From: Verrucomicrobiota bacterium
GTDB taxonomy: Bacteria > Verrucomicrobiota > Verrucomicrobiia > Opitutales > Opitutaceae
NCBI GenBank assembly: GCA_023428905.1
Contig: JAEYWP010000007.1
Location: 372,001-436,000 of the forward strand
Direction of reading: 5' to 3'
DNA length: 64,000 nucleotides
Positions 34,459 to 43,650 of the stretch are shown in pieces. A program made the position numbers and the translations under genes. The notes beneath the pieces were generated by a model, which worked only from the letters and a program-made list of their open reading frames with translations, was not told the origin of the DNA and searched no databases. Numbering within the stretch: the stretch's first letter is position 1; every line of letters begins with the position of its first letter.

Positions 34459-35391
34459 TCATGTCTTGACTCTTGACAAAGAGGCGTGAGTGGACGGCCC
34501 CTGCAGGCGTCCGAGTCCGGCCGGAACCATCACCCGCAGGCTGCGGGGGCGCACCGAGACATCGATCACCCGCTCGGTCAAGTGGGTCTCGCCGTCGGTG
34601 TGGATCAATCCGGCTGCGCTGCGCTGGATCTGAAAATGCGAGCCGCGCAGGCGGGCCACGCTCCGGCTTCCTCCGATCGACTTGGTGAAGAGCCGCACCA
34701 CCAGGGGCACGGCATTGAGGAAGTCCACGTTCTTCAGCACGGTGACGTCGAGCCTGCCGTCGTCCACCTCGGCCCCCGGCGCAATGTAGCAGTCGTTTCC
34801 ATACTGATCGGAATTCGCGACCGAGATGATGAAGGCACGGGTCTGAACCGTCGCCTCTCCGTTGCGGATGGTGTAGGCCTGCGGTCGGAAGCGAAAGAAA
34901 GCGCCGAAGGTCGTCTGCACATAGGCGGGCAGCCCGCGTCGGGTCAGGCGGTTGAAACGGTGGCTGATCTCGGCGTCGAAACCCAGGCCCATCGCGTTGA
35001 AGAACGGATGGCCGTTGGCCAGTCCGGTGTCGATCAGGCGGGGTTCACCGTCGAGCAGGGTGCGGAAGGCGCCGCGTCCGGGGCCGGGGATTCCCAGGTG
35101 GCGCCCCAGCCCGTTGCCGGAGCCGCAGGGGATCAGCCCCAAGGCGGCCTCGCTGCCAATCAGGGCGGAGGCGACCTCATTCATCGTTCCGTCACCGCCG
35201 ATCGCCACCACCAGCCCGCAGCCGTCCTCCACTGCGCACCGGGCCAGTTCCGTGGCGTGCCGGCTGTGTTCGGTCAGGACCACCCGCGCGTCGAGGTGAT
35301 GCTCCGCGATGAAGGCGCGGGCCCTGTCCAAAAGGTGCGGATTGCGCAGATTGCGTCCCGACCGGGGATTAAAAATGAAACACGCCTTCAT
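34459..35391 (-). CDS. Diacylglycerol kinase / lipid kinase family protein
   Basis: This is a 310-residue DAGK-catalytic-domain protein: KACFIFNPRSGRN at the N-terminus, the nucleotide-binding VVAIGGDGTMNEVASALI (about 64-81), LIPCGSGNGLGRHLGIP, and a C-terminal beta-sandwich (DGRLDVTVLKN). It resembles YegS/BmrU/DgkB lipid kinases that phosphorylate diacylglycerol or sphingoid lipids. The ATG overlaps the glycosyltransferase stop by four bases (ATGA). With the PlcP-like enzyme it may balance diacylglycerol against phosphatidic acid. Confidence 0.9.
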   Translation of the reverse strand: MKACFIFNPRSGRNLRNPHLLDRARAFIAEHHLDARVVLTEHSRHATELARCAVEDGCGLVVAIGGDGTMNEVASALIGSEAALGLIPCGSGNGLGRHLGIPGPGRGAFRTLLDGEPRLIDTGLANGHPFFNAMGLGFDAEISHRFNRLTRRGLPAYVQTTFGAFFRFRPQAYTIRNGEATVQTRAFIISVANSDQYGNDCYIAPGAEVDDGRLDVTVLKNVDFLNAVPLVVRLFTKSIGGSRSVARLRGSHFQIQRSAAGLIHTDGETHLTERVIDVSVRPRSLRVMVPAGLGRLQGPSTHASLSRVKT

Positions 35392-36554
35392 GCCTGTCCC
35401 GGGTTGCAGGCCAAGAGTGGATTGGGCCCGGTCGCGACCAGGGCGAGGTCCCTTTCGAAGCCGTCGATCACTGCGTCCCAGGAGATTCCCTCGGCGGTGA
35501 GGCGGGCGGCGCGCCCGAGGGCCTGGCGCAAGAGGGAATCCGAGGCGAGCTGCAGGGCGCCGAGCAGGAAGGCGTCGCGGTTCTCCAGCGGCACCAGGTA
35601 ACCGTTCTGCTCGTGGCGAAGGTACCGTGCCGCCGCTGCGTAGTTGAAAGCGACGACGGGAAGCCCGCTCGCCATCGCCTCGGTCACCACGTTTCCGAAG
35701 GTCTCGGTCACGCTGGGGTAGAGGAAGAGATCGGCCGAGGCGTAGGTCGCGGCAAGCTGCGGGCGCGGGAGAAAGCCGGTGAAGTGACACCATGGATACC
35801 GCCGCTCGAACCGGCGCCGGAGGGGGCCGTCACCAACCACCACAAAGCGGGCCGAGGGGTGCACCGCGCGGATCGCGTCGTAGGTTCGGAAGAGGAGGCG
35901 GTAGTTTTTTTCCGCGGCGAGTCGGCTGACATGCACGACAAGGAGCGAGTCAGGGGTGGCTCCGAAGCGGGCCCGCAGCGCCTCGTCCCGGTGGGCGGGG
36001 GAGAAGACCCGCGCGTTCACCCCGCGGGCGAGGAGGCGCACGTTGCGAAAACCGTCCCGCTCGAGCGCCGCATTCAGGTCGCTGGTGGGGGAGAGCGTGA
36101 CAGCGGTGCGGTTGTGGAAGTACCGAAGGTAGGCGAGCGCCACGCGCGCCAGGAAAGGGAAGCCGTAGTGGCGGCTATAACTATGAAAATTCGTGTGGAA
36201 GGTGGAGCTGACGGGCAGGCCAAGGGCGCGGGCGGCGTGCAGTGCGGACAACCCGAGGGGGCCCTCGGTCGCCAGATGGACAAGGTCGGGCCGCTCCTCG
36301 CGCCACAGCCGGCGCAGCCTGTCGCCGGCCGGTAGCCCGAGCTTGAGCAAGGGGTAGCCGGGGATCGGCATGCCCGGGAAAAGGTGCTCGCGATAGGGAG
36401 CGCCGTCGGTGGGGCGGTCGCTCCCGGATTGCCGCGGGCGCAGGACGGTGACGTCATGGCCGCGGGCTGCCAGCCCTTCCACGAGGTGGCTGAGGGTCAT
36501 GGCAACGCCGTTGATTTCCGGCGGATAGGTTTCGGTGACGAGGCTGATCTTCAA
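35388..36554 (-). CDS. GT4-family glycosyltransferase, probably glycolipid-forming (Agt-like)
   Basis: This is a 388-residue GT-B retaining glycosyltransferase. N-terminal KISLVTETYPPEINGVAMTLSHLVEGLAARGHDVTVLRP is typical of the GDP-mannose/UDP-sugar group. The donor domain has VHVSRLAAEKNYRLLFRTYD and the EX7E-type YPSVTETFGNVVTEAMASGLPVVAF. I chose the TTG at 36554, the only start at the family N-terminus; upstream sequence is not protein-like. It leads an operon with the DAGK-like and PlcP-like genes, so transfer of a sugar to diacylglycerol is likely (inference). Mannosylation of another acceptor is possible. Confidence 0.88.
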   Translation of the reverse strand: MKISLVTETYPPEINGVAMTLSHLVEGLAARGHDVTVLRPRQSGSDRPTDGAPYREHLFPGMPIPGYPLLKLGLPAGDRLRRLWREERPDLVHLATEGPLGLSALHAARALGLPVSSTFHTNFHSYSRHYGFPFLARVALAYLRYFHNRTAVTLSPTSDLNAALERDGFRNVRLLARGVNARVFSPAHRDEALRARFGATPDSLLVVHVSRLAAEKNYRLLFRTYDAIRAVHPSARFVVVGDGPLRRRFERRYPWCHFTGFLPRPQLAATYASADLFLYPSVTETFGNVVTEAMASGLPVVAFNYAAAARYLRHEQNGYLVPLENRDAFLLGALQLASDSLLRQALGRAARLTAEGISWDAVIDGFERDLALVATGPNPLLACNPGQA

Positions 36555-36730
36555 CGCGTGGGAAGGGAAGGTGCGCGGCGGGCGTTCTGTGCCGTGCGTG
36601 AAGATTCCCGCGCCGGCAAAGGGGAACTGAGGGCGGCCCCGCAATATCACCGCCCCGTCACCCATGTTTCCCGGCCGTTGCAGACGGCGGGCTTGGCGAT
36701 CCGCGCGGGCGCGGCCAGTCTGGCAGCGGA

Positions 36731-37684
36731 ATGTCATCCTCCCAGCCCTGCCGCCCCCTGTACGTGCTGACCGGCCCCACCGCGGTCGGAAAGACCGAAC
36801 TGGCGCTGCGCTGGGCGGAGCGCAATGGCGCCGAGATCATCTCGTGCGACTCGCTCCTTTTTTATCGCGGCATGGACATCGGCACCGCCAAACCCACGGC
36901 GGAGGAACGGGCGCGGGTCCCGCATCACCTCGTGGATGTTTGCGACGTGCGGGAGCGGATGGACGTGACCCGTTACGTTGAGGCGGTCCGGCTGGCACTG
37001 GCTGATCTCGACGCGCGCAGACGCCGCGTCCTGGTTACCGGCGGCAGCGGGTTCTACCTCCGCGCGTTTTTTGCGCCTGTGGCCGATGATGTGGCGGTTG
37101 ATCCGCGGCTGCGGTCGGAACTCGAGACTCGGCTGGAGCGGGATGGATTGCAGTCGCTGGTGGGTGAACTGAAGGCGTGCGACGCGGAAGGGGCCTCGAC
37201 CATCGATCTGCAGAACCCGAGACGCGTCCTGCGGGCGCTGGAACGCGTGCGTTCGAGTGGGCGCGGGCTGAAGGAGCTGGCGGAGGCGTTTGCCCGCCGG
37301 CCTCCGCCCTTTGCCGGCTGGTCGGTCCGGCTGGTCCGTCTGGAACGCTCACCGGAGGCCCTGGGACAGCGTCTGGCGGAGCGCGTCCGGGTGATGCTGG
37401 CGACCGGGCTGGAGGAGGAGGTGCGGGCGCTGGAGGCGCGCGGGCTGCGCGATAATCCGAGCGCGGCGCGGGCGATCGGTTACCGCGAGGTCCTCGATGT
37501 CATGGACGGACGGATACAGAGGAGCGGGCTGGAGGCCGCGATCGTCGCGAATACGCGCTCTCTGGTGAAAAAACAGCGGACCTGGTTTCGCACCCAGCTT
37601 CCGGAACACCGGTGTCTGGAGGCCGCCACCGCGCAGGTGGAGACGCTCTTCGACGGCTCGGACGAGGTCAGTCCTCGAGATTGA
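36731..37684 (+). CDS. miaA: tRNA dimethylallyltransferase MiaA
   Basis: MiaA prenylates adenosine 37 of tRNAs that read UNN codons. The 317 residues contain the P-loop VLTGPTAVGKTELAL (residues 12-26), the ISCDSLLFYRGMDIGTAKP substrate loop, HHLVDVCDVRERMDVTRY, VTGGSGFYLRAF, and LQNPRRVLRALER. It is divergent from the glycosyltransferase across 176 bases. Its 3' end overlaps the convergent TolC-like gene by 17 bases, which implies antisense overlap of the two transcripts. Confidence 0.96.
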   Translation: MSSSQPCRPLYVLTGPTAVGKTELALRWAERNGAEIISCDSLLFYRGMDIGTAKPTAEERARVPHHLVDVCDVRERMDVTRYVEAVRLALADLDARRRRVLVTGGSGFYLRAFFAPVADDVAVDPRLRSELETRLERDGLQSLVGELKACDAEGASTIDLQNPRRVLRALERVRSSGRGLKELAEAFARRPPPFAGWSVRLVRLERSPEALGQRLAERVRVMLATGLEEEVRALEARGLRDNPSAARAIGYREVLDVMDGRIQRSGLEAAIVANTRSLVKKQRTWFRTQLPEHRCLEAATAQVETLFDGSDEVSPRD

Positions 37685-39281
37685 CCCGGTAACGCTGCAG
37701 CGAGCTGCCCTCGAGGCGGGCCAGGTCCGCCACCGCATTGCGGAGGGTCACCCGCGCCTGGATCTCGGAGACACGCGAGTTGTCGAGGTCCTCCTGGGCT
37801 TCCTGGACACGGCGGAAGGTGCTCAGGCCGGCATCGTAGCGGGCTTTTTCCAACTCGTACTGGCGCTGGCTGAGCTGGGTGGCCATTTCAGAAATCCGGA
37901 CGCTCTCGAGATTGGTTTCCACCGCGCGGACGGCGGCGCGGACCTGGACCATGATGTCCTGCTCGATCGCCTGGAGGCGGATCTGTTCGCGCGAGAGGGT
38001 GTTGAGGGTCTGTCGGTAACGGGCGCGGTCACCGCGCAGTCCCCATGGGAAACTAAGGGTGGCATCCACGGCCCAGCTGTAACCTTCGCCGTCCCAGACG
38101 TTGCGCATGGCTGAACCATACGACGTTTCGCGGGTGTTGTAGCCGAGAGCGCCGCCCACATCGAGGGTGGGAAGGCGGTTGCGGCGGGCCACGTCGGAAT
38201 CGATCTGCAGCTGGCTGATGGAGGCCTGCTGGGCGAGGTATTCGGGCGTGTTGTCCCGGGCAAGTTTGAAGGAGAGGTCCCCGTTGATGCGCGGGGCGGG
38301 CATGTCGTCCAGCCGCACATCACCGATCGCGGTTGAGAATCCAAAGGGCTGGATCTGCGCGAGCAGCCCGTCTTCACGGTCCTTCACCGCCTGTTCGGCG
38401 AGCAGCACGTTGCGGGTGGCATTGGCCAGGCCCACTTCCGCCTGCAGGACGTCGAGGTCGGTCGCGACGCCGGTGGCGGCGCGGGAGCGGTTTTCTTCGA
38501 GAAGCTTCTGCGCGACCTCAAGGCTGAACCGGCGCACGATCAATTGCTCGCGAGCAAAGGCGAGGTTGTTGTAGGCCACCTCCACGTTGCGCACGACAGA
38601 GAGGACCGAGCTCTTGAAATCGAGCTGGGCGATCTCGACGCCGAGTTTGGCGCGTTCGATCGATGCCCGCGTCAGACGGGTGCCGGCGTTGCGAAGCAAC
38701 GGTTGGCGCACGCTGATAGCCACGTCGCTGTCGTAGGCCGGGTTTGGCAGTGTCCGCAGCGGGGTGCTCTCCGTGCGATCCAGGGCGCCGCTGGCGGAGA
38801 CAACGCCGCCAGTCGGCAACAGTTGGTTCACCCCGATCCGGGTCGAGTCGGCGTCGACCGAAGACGACGCTCCGGTCACGACGTTCCCATTGACCACAGT
38901 GGAGCCGCTGGGACCGCGGGCGTAGGAACGGCGGTGGGTGAGTTCGAAGGACGGGTCGAAGGCGGAGCGCGCAATGATCAGCGCCTCGTCGGCGTTGTCG
39001 CGTGCGACGGTCTGGATCCGCAAATCAAAGTTCTTCTCCAGCGCACGGAGGACGGCGTCTTCGAGGGTGAGGACGGGGGACGCTGCTGGGGCGCTGACCT
39101 GGGCCGGGCTTTCGGGCGCCGGTTCCATCGCCGTGGAAGCGGTGGTCGGTGTGGCCGGGGCCACCGCGGCGGGCGTTGTCGCAGCAGGTGCAGGACCCGG
39201 TGCCACCGTTTGGGCCTGGGCCGTCAGGGAGGCGGCGGCGGAGAGGGTGGCGACCAGAAGGAGACGGCAACGGAGCGACAT
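37668..39281 (-). CDS. TolC-family outer membrane efflux protein
   Basis: This is a 537-residue outer membrane channel of the TolC/OEP class. The signal peptide is SLRCRLLLVATLSAAASLTAQAQ, then a Pro/Ala/Thr-rich linker (about 24-70), and two OEP repeats with long heptad helices (LTLEDAVLRALEKNFDLRIQTV; AFAREQLIVRRFSLEVAQKLLEENRSRAATGVATDLDVLQAE; ISEMATQLSQRQYELEKARYDAGLSTFRRVQEAQEDLDNSR). I chose the ATG at 39281 at the signal peptide. No inner-membrane pump or adaptor is adjacent, so the substrate is not known. Confidence 0.9.
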   Translation of the reverse strand: MSLRCRLLLVATLSAAASLTAQAQTVAPGPAPAATTPAAVAPATPTTASTAMEPAPESPAQVSAPAASPVLTLEDAVLRALEKNFDLRIQTVARDNADEALIIARSAFDPSFELTHRRSYARGPSGSTVVNGNVVTGASSSVDADSTRIGVNQLLPTGGVVSASGALDRTESTPLRTLPNPAYDSDVAISVRQPLLRNAGTRLTRASIERAKLGVEIAQLDFKSSVLSVVRNVEVAYNNLAFAREQLIVRRFSLEVAQKLLEENRSRAATGVATDLDVLQAEVGLANATRNVLLAEQAVKDREDGLLAQIQPFGFSTAIGDVRLDDMPAPRINGDLSFKLARDNTPEYLAQQASISQLQIDSDVARRNRLPTLDVGGALGYNTRETSYGSAMRNVWDGEGYSWAVDATLSFPWGLRGDRARYRQTLNTLSREQIRLQAIEQDIMVQVRAAVRAVETNLESVRISEMATQLSQRQYELEKARYDAGLSTFRRVQEAQEDLDNSRVSEIQARVTLRNAVADLARLEGSSLQRYRVNLED

Positions 39282-39437
39282 GGCGGCGATGGAGGTGTGT
39301 TGGAAGAACACAGATCGGGAGCAAGTGTTTCTAAAATCGTGAACCGGGCGCGAATAGGACGGGCGTCCTCTCCGCCTGACGAAACTGGGGCCCAAAGGTT
39401 TCCCACTTATCGGCCTGGCCGTGCGATCACCTCTCCT

Positions 39438-39492
39438 AAAAAGAAAAGGCCACCGGGTCGCCAGCCGATTCACGATCGGCGGTCCGGTGGCC
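39438..39492 (-). terminator. Rho-independent terminator of the PpiD-like gene
   Basis: The outer stem GGCCACCGG (39448-39456) / CCGGTGGCC (39484-39492), with an inner GCCGAT/ATCGGC stem, is followed on the minus strand by TTTTCTTTTT. It lies just after the PpiD-like stop at 39510 and isolates it from the TolC-like gene. The rest of 39282-39509 holds the TolC-like promoter region. Confidence 0.85.
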
Positions 39493-39509
39493 TGACAAGT
39501 GGTCGGTGG

Positions 39510-41180
39510 TCAGTTCGCGGCGGGGGCGGACTTTGCCAGCTCGCGCGAAACCATCTCCTGGAGGTATTCGTTGGCGTTGCGCGAGGCGGTGAACTGGGAA
39601 ATGCGCGCGCGGGTTTCAGCCAGCGCCGGATTGGAGTCGGAGAGGTCGGGGAGCTTTTTGTCCGCCGCGTACACGAGGAGTCCCTGGTTGCCCTGGGAGC
39701 GCACAAATTCGCTGACCTCACCCTTGTTGAGATTCTGAAGGGCGTTGAAGACGGCAAAATCGACGTCCTGCGGGCGCTGGCGGATGCTGAAAGCGGGGTG
39801 GGTCTTGGTCACCACCTTTACGTTGTTGGCCGCGGCCACGGTCTCGATTGCCTTTTCAAACGCTTCGCCACCGCTGACGCGGGCGGCGACCTGGGTGCGA
39901 AGGAGGCGGCCCAGCTCGGTGAAACGGCGGCGCTTTTCCTCCTCGACGTAGTCGGCGCTGACGCGGGCGCGGACCTCGGTGAGGGCGGGGGTGCGGGAGG
40001 GGATGGTCTCGCGCCAGAAGAGCACCACGCTGCCGGTGTCGGTCTGTACGGCGTCGCTCACGCTGCGATTCTTGTTCAGGCGGAACGCTTCCTCGGAAAT
40101 CTGCGGATTGGCGCCGAGCGCGGGGGGCTGGGCACCGGCGGAGAAGGCCGGTGCATCGCGGAGCGTCAGGCCGCGATCGGCGACCAGTTTGGCCAGTTCG
40201 GGGGACTGCGCGGTGATCTTCCGTTCGAAGAGGAGAACGGCGAAGTCGGAGGCGGCACTCGCGGCCAGGCGCTGGGCGCGCTCGAGCTTGAGGGCGTTTT
40301 CGACCTGGTTGCGGACCAGGGGAAAATCCGTGGCGGCATTGGGCACCGCAGCGGGGGCGGCGGCCGCGCCCGGCTTGGGGAAACGGGTGGGGTTGGCGTC
40401 GTAGTAGGCGCGCACATCGGCCTCGGTCACGCTGATCTGGTCAACGTGGGCGCTGGCGGGAAATTCGACGTAGCTCAGCACGACCTGCGGGGGCAGCTCA
40501 TACCGGAAGGTATTGGCGTCGAAGAACGCGGTCAGGGCCGCTTCCGTCGGCTGGATGTTCGGCGTATAGCTCGCGTAGTCGACTGCCGCGGTGGTCACGG
40601 TCCAGAGCGTGTCGGTGGTAGCGATTTCCTTCTTCACCTCGGCCGGCAGGACGTAGCCGGGACCGCCGAGCAGCGCCTGCATGCGCTCGAAGCGGATGTC
40701 GTCGGACAGGACGCGGCTGATGTCGCCCTCGGTCACGCGCGACTCGCCCTTCTTCAGGCTGTCCCGAAACTCTGAATACTTGCGGGGGTCGAACTGGCCG
40801 GTATCGGAGGCGAAGCGCGGCATCTCCTGGATGTGCTGCTTCTTTTCCTCGTCGGTGGGGGCCGGGACGCCGAGCTGGTCGGCGACGGCGAGGCCGGCGT
40901 GGCGGGTGAGGGCGTAGCGCTCGAGCTGCGACTGATCGATGTCACCCATGCCGGTCTGGAGGAAGACGCTCAGCTGGGCGTCGCCAAAGAGCTTTCGCTG
41001 GTCCTGTTCCGACGTCAGGTTGAGGCCGAAGAAGGGCCGCGCGAGGGCGCCGCGCTGGGCACCACCCACGCCGGGCGCGGCGCCGATGGTGAACACAAAA
41101 GAGATGATGACGACCGCCAGGAGCACTGCAAAAATCACACGGAAGTGCTGCTGAAAGGTCTGCTGAATCCAGGTAATCAT
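39510..41180 (-). CDS. PpiD/SurA-like periplasmic folding factor
   Basis: This is a 556-residue protein anchored by one N-terminal helix (HFRVIFAVLLAVVIISFVFTIG) in the PpiD manner, with a SurA-N-type helical chaperone region (about 60-270: DQSQLERYALTRHAGLAVADQLGVPAPTDEEKKQHIQEM; FDPRKYSEFRDSL) and a C-terminal region typical of the fold. I cannot see a clear parvulin active site between them (the segment near 300-420 is diverged), so it may be a chaperone without isomerase activity. I chose the ATG at 41180. It probably assists outer-membrane protein biogenesis with Skp, HtrA and BamA. Confidence 0.8.
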   Translation of the reverse strand: MITWIQQTFQQHFRVIFAVLLAVVIISFVFTIGAAPGVGGAQRGALARPFFGLNLTSEQDQRKLFGDAQLSVFLQTGMGDIDQSQLERYALTRHAGLAVADQLGVPAPTDEEKKQHIQEMPRFASDTGQFDPRKYSEFRDSLKKGESRVTEGDISRVLSDDIRFERMQALLGGPGYVLPAEVKKEIATTDTLWTVTTAAVDYASYTPNIQPTEAALTAFFDANTFRYELPPQVVLSYVEFPASAHVDQISVTEADVRAYYDANPTRFPKPGAAAAPAAVPNAATDFPLVRNQVENALKLERAQRLAASAASDFAVLLFERKITAQSPELAKLVADRGLTLRDAPAFSAGAQPPALGANPQISEEAFRLNKNRSVSDAVQTDTGSVVLFWRETIPSRTPALTEVRARVSADYVEEEKRRRFTELGRLLRTQVAARVSGGEAFEKAIETVAAANNVKVVTKTHPAFSIRQRPQDVDFAVFNALQNLNKGEVSEFVRSQGNQGLLVYAADKKLPDLSDSNPALAETRARISQFTASRNANEYLQEMVSRELAKSAPAAN

Positions 41181-41276
41181 GGGGAGAGAAACTGCCGACG
41201 GTAGGCGGCGAGAGGGGGGTGTCAACGCCCGCTACGGGAGCGGCCGGCACTTTGCGGACGGGTGCCGGCCCGGCCC

Positions 41277-42782
41277 TCAGCCACCGGCGGCACGCAGCGC
41301 TTCCGGGGTCTTGAGCGGCACGTCGAAGGAGTAGCGGGTGAAGAGCAGGTCCAGGGAAGTGGTGAAGAATTCCTGGCTGCTCAGATCGTTGAGCGCCGCC
41401 TCGTATCGCTCGACCACCGGATCGATGCGTCCCAGCCCCTCGCTGGCGGGGTCGTGCCCGAAGTTTTCAAAACTGTGCTTGAAATGCTGGAGCGTGATCC
41501 GGTTGAGGGGGCGGGCCGGCTGATAAAGGTAGTCGGCGGAGGCACTGTTGGGGTCTGGCGGGATGGGGGAGACCAGCTTTAGGTCGACCAGGCGGTTGAG
41601 GCACTCGTTGAGGACCTGGGTTGGCACGCGGATGACGCTGCCCAGCTCGGAGACGGTGCAGGGCGGCAGGCAGGCCTGGAAGCGGCGTGCGATGGTGAGA
41701 AGCACCACCAGGGTCAGCCGCTCGCGGGTGAACTCGCTGAGGTTGCCCCAGGCGGCCTGGCTGTTGCGGAAATGGACGTTCTGGACCGCGTAGCTGATTT
41801 GCCCGCCCACCAGGACAAAAAGCCAGAAAACGTAGAGGCCGAACATCAGCACCGGGATAAGCGCGAGGGAGCCGTACAGGTTTCGCTGCAGCTGGACGCG
41901 GCTCACATAAGTGAAGGCGAGGACGTTGTTCATCACCAGGAGCAGGGCGACGACCACGGCGCCGATCAGCGCCGCCCGCCAGGCTACGTGGGTGTTCGGA
42001 ATGAAGCGGTAAAAAAGGGTGAGGACCAGGACCAGCAGCAGGACGGAGAGCGCGGGCAGGAAAAACCGCAGCACCTGTGCGAGCTCGTCGCCGAAAGGAA
42101 GTTTTTCCTGGAAGAAGCTGATGAAGGTCGCGGCGGATACGGCGCCCACGGCGCCAAAAAACAGGACCGCCCCGAGGCTGAGGATGGTCCAATACGAGAC
42201 GATGCGGACCAGCCAGGAGCGTCCGCGACGGACGCCCCAGATGTCGTTGAATGCCTGCTCCACTGACGTGAAAAGCAGGAGCAGGATGACCAAGAGCGAG
42301 ATCAGGCTGACAATGCCACCGGTGCTGGAGCGTGTGGCGTCGATGGCATCGTTGATAAAGGTGACCAGCTCCGGATTCACCGCGATCCGCGGCTGGCCCT
42401 TGATCGCAGCCTCCTCGGAATGGGTGGCGGAGTTGCCCGGGTCCGATTGCTCGAAGGGGACCAGTTGCGGAGCGATGAAGTGGATCAGGTCATTAAGTTT
42501 GCTCGTGACCAGCTCGGTGTTGTTTGACCCGAGGGTGAGGCCCGCGATCAGCACCGCGATACCGATCAAAGGGACCAGCCCCAGCAGGGTGCTGAAACTG
42601 AGCGCGGCGGCGCGACTCGTCGCGCGTGTCTCCTCCAGTCCCGTGAGGGTGATGGAGATGATGCGCAGCGTGGCGTACACACAGCCCCGCGGGGAGCGGT
42701 CCCGCAGGTAGGTGGACTGCCAGATCTCCTTATGGACGAGGACCTGAAGCCGCTGCCAGAGCGTGGTGAGCCGCGATGGCAT
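41277..42782 (-). CDS. YihY/BrkB-family inner membrane protein
   Basis: This is a 501-residue membrane protein. The YihY/BrkB domain covers about residues 30-330 with six helices, including the signature AAALSFSTLLGLVPLIGIAVLIAG, SSTGGIVSLISLLVILLLLFTSVEQAFNDIWGVRRGRSWLVRIVSYWTIL and AYRF-like FYRFIPNTHVAWRAALIGAVVVALLLV. The 170-residue cytoplasmic C-terminus (FTRERLTLVVLLTIARRFQACLPPCTVSELGSVIRVPTQVLNECLNRLVDLKLV) looks like a winged-helix domain, an extension seen in a subset of this family. The gene follows the GYF gene by 12 bases. Function not settled (RNase BN naming is wrong for this family). Confidence 0.88.
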   Translation of the reverse strand: MPSRLTTLWQRLQVLVHKEIWQSTYLRDRSPRGCVYATLRIISITLTGLEETRATSRAAALSFSTLLGLVPLIGIAVLIAGLTLGSNNTELVTSKLNDLIHFIAPQLVPFEQSDPGNSATHSEEAAIKGQPRIAVNPELVTFINDAIDATRSSTGGIVSLISLLVILLLLFTSVEQAFNDIWGVRRGRSWLVRIVSYWTILSLGAVLFFGAVGAVSAATFISFFQEKLPFGDELAQVLRFFLPALSVLLLVLVLTLFYRFIPNTHVAWRAALIGAVVVALLLVMNNVLAFTYVSRVQLQRNLYGSLALIPVLMFGLYVFWLFVLVGGQISYAVQNVHFRNSQAAWGNLSEFTRERLTLVVLLTIARRFQACLPPCTVSELGSVIRVPTQVLNECLNRLVDLKLVSPIPPDPNSASADYLYQPARPLNRITLQHFKHSFENFGHDPASEGLGRIDPVVERYEAALNDLSSQEFFTTSLDLLFTRYSFDVPLKTPEALRAAGG

Positions 42783-42794
42783 AGAGGCTCCCGC

Positions 42795-43544
42795 CTACGT
42801 CAGCATGTAGTAGGCAAATCCGAAGATCCCCGCCAACCCCAGGCCGGCCGCGAGGCCGAGGCCGAAGTAGCTGAGGAGGACGGTGCAAAGATAGAGGCCC
42901 AGCGAACTGGCGGCCACCGCGAGGACGGGTACCACCTGGCCCTGGCTCCAAAAGATGAGGCCGAGGAAACCGATGCCCAGCATGGCGCGGAAGCGAATGA
43001 AAGGATAGAGGCTGACGGAGCCGAGACCGAGCATGAGGGCGAGCAGCAGGTCGACCAAACCCAGGTATGCGAAGGGTTCCGTGGCGAGTTTGGCGAAATC
43101 GCCCTCGGCGATCACATCGATGGATGGGAGCAGCAGGGAAATGGCGCTGATGATCAGGATGAAGATCGCCGCATAGCGCCCCAGCTTCGCCGCGCGCTCC
43201 ATGATGTACGTCTTGTCGCGCTTGTCCTTCGTGTCGGAAGTGCGTCCCTCTGCCGCGGCCAGCATGTCGTTGACCGTGATCGGCGGGCTGGTGTCGGCCG
43301 GCGCATTGAGGGTGGCAATACGATCCTTCGGCTTGATCGTGAGGCGCTTCTTTTCCGGGAAGATCGCGTTCCGCAGCTCCATGTTGCTGCCGATGCTCAC
43401 CCACTGTTCGGTGCCGGCTTCGTAATAAAGGGTCTGAAGATCCACCTTTCCGGCCTCAGCCAGAGAGGAGAGCTGCTCCTGTGTAAACGGGCCGTGCGCT
43501 TCTGTTTCCGACGCGGTGCGGATATAAAATTCCTGCGTGGCCAT
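42795..43544 (-). CDS. GYF_2-domain membrane protein
   Basis: This is a 249-residue protein. N-terminal residues 1-62 (EFYIRTASETEAHGPFTQEQLSSLAEAGKVDLQTLYYEAGTEQWVSIGSN) form a GYF_2 domain, which in bacteria sits on many membrane proteins and presumably binds peptides. It is followed by a polar linker and about four to five membrane helices from residue 125 on. I chose the ATG at 43544; the longer frame is not conserved in character. It overlaps no neighbour and runs 12 bases before the BrkB-like gene, so an operon is likely. Function unknown. Confidence 0.8.
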   Translation of the reverse strand: MATQEFYIRTASETEAHGPFTQEQLSSLAEAGKVDLQTLYYEAGTEQWVSIGSNMELRNAIFPEKKRLTIKPKDRIATLNAPADTSPPITVNDMLAAAEGRTSDTKDKRDKTYIMERAAKLGRYAAIFILIISAISLLLPSIDVIAEGDFAKLATEPFAYLGLVDLLLALMLGLGSVSLYPFIRFRAMLGIGFLGLIFWSQGQVVPVLAVAASSLGLYLCTVLLSYFGLGLAAGLGLAGIFGFAYYMLT

Positions 43545-43650
43545 GAGGGGCGAATGTGATTTTTGGGGTGCCGAGCAGCAAGTGTTTTGTCGGCGGAGAC
43601 GGACCGTTGTCACGGCCGTCAGCCGCCTGTCCGTCTTTTTCACCGAGCGC

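Noticed and set aside
36555..36730. A Pho box upstream of the glycosyltransferase operon, which would have supported phosphate control.
   Set aside because: I could not find two direct TGTCA-type repeats with proper spacing; only a single GTCAC occurs.
38544..40775. A 743-codon open frame antisense to the TolC-like and PpiD-like genes, crossing the terminator between them.
   Set aside because: It spans two genes and a terminator, has Gly/Ala/Arg/Val bias typical of antisense frames, and shows no motif.
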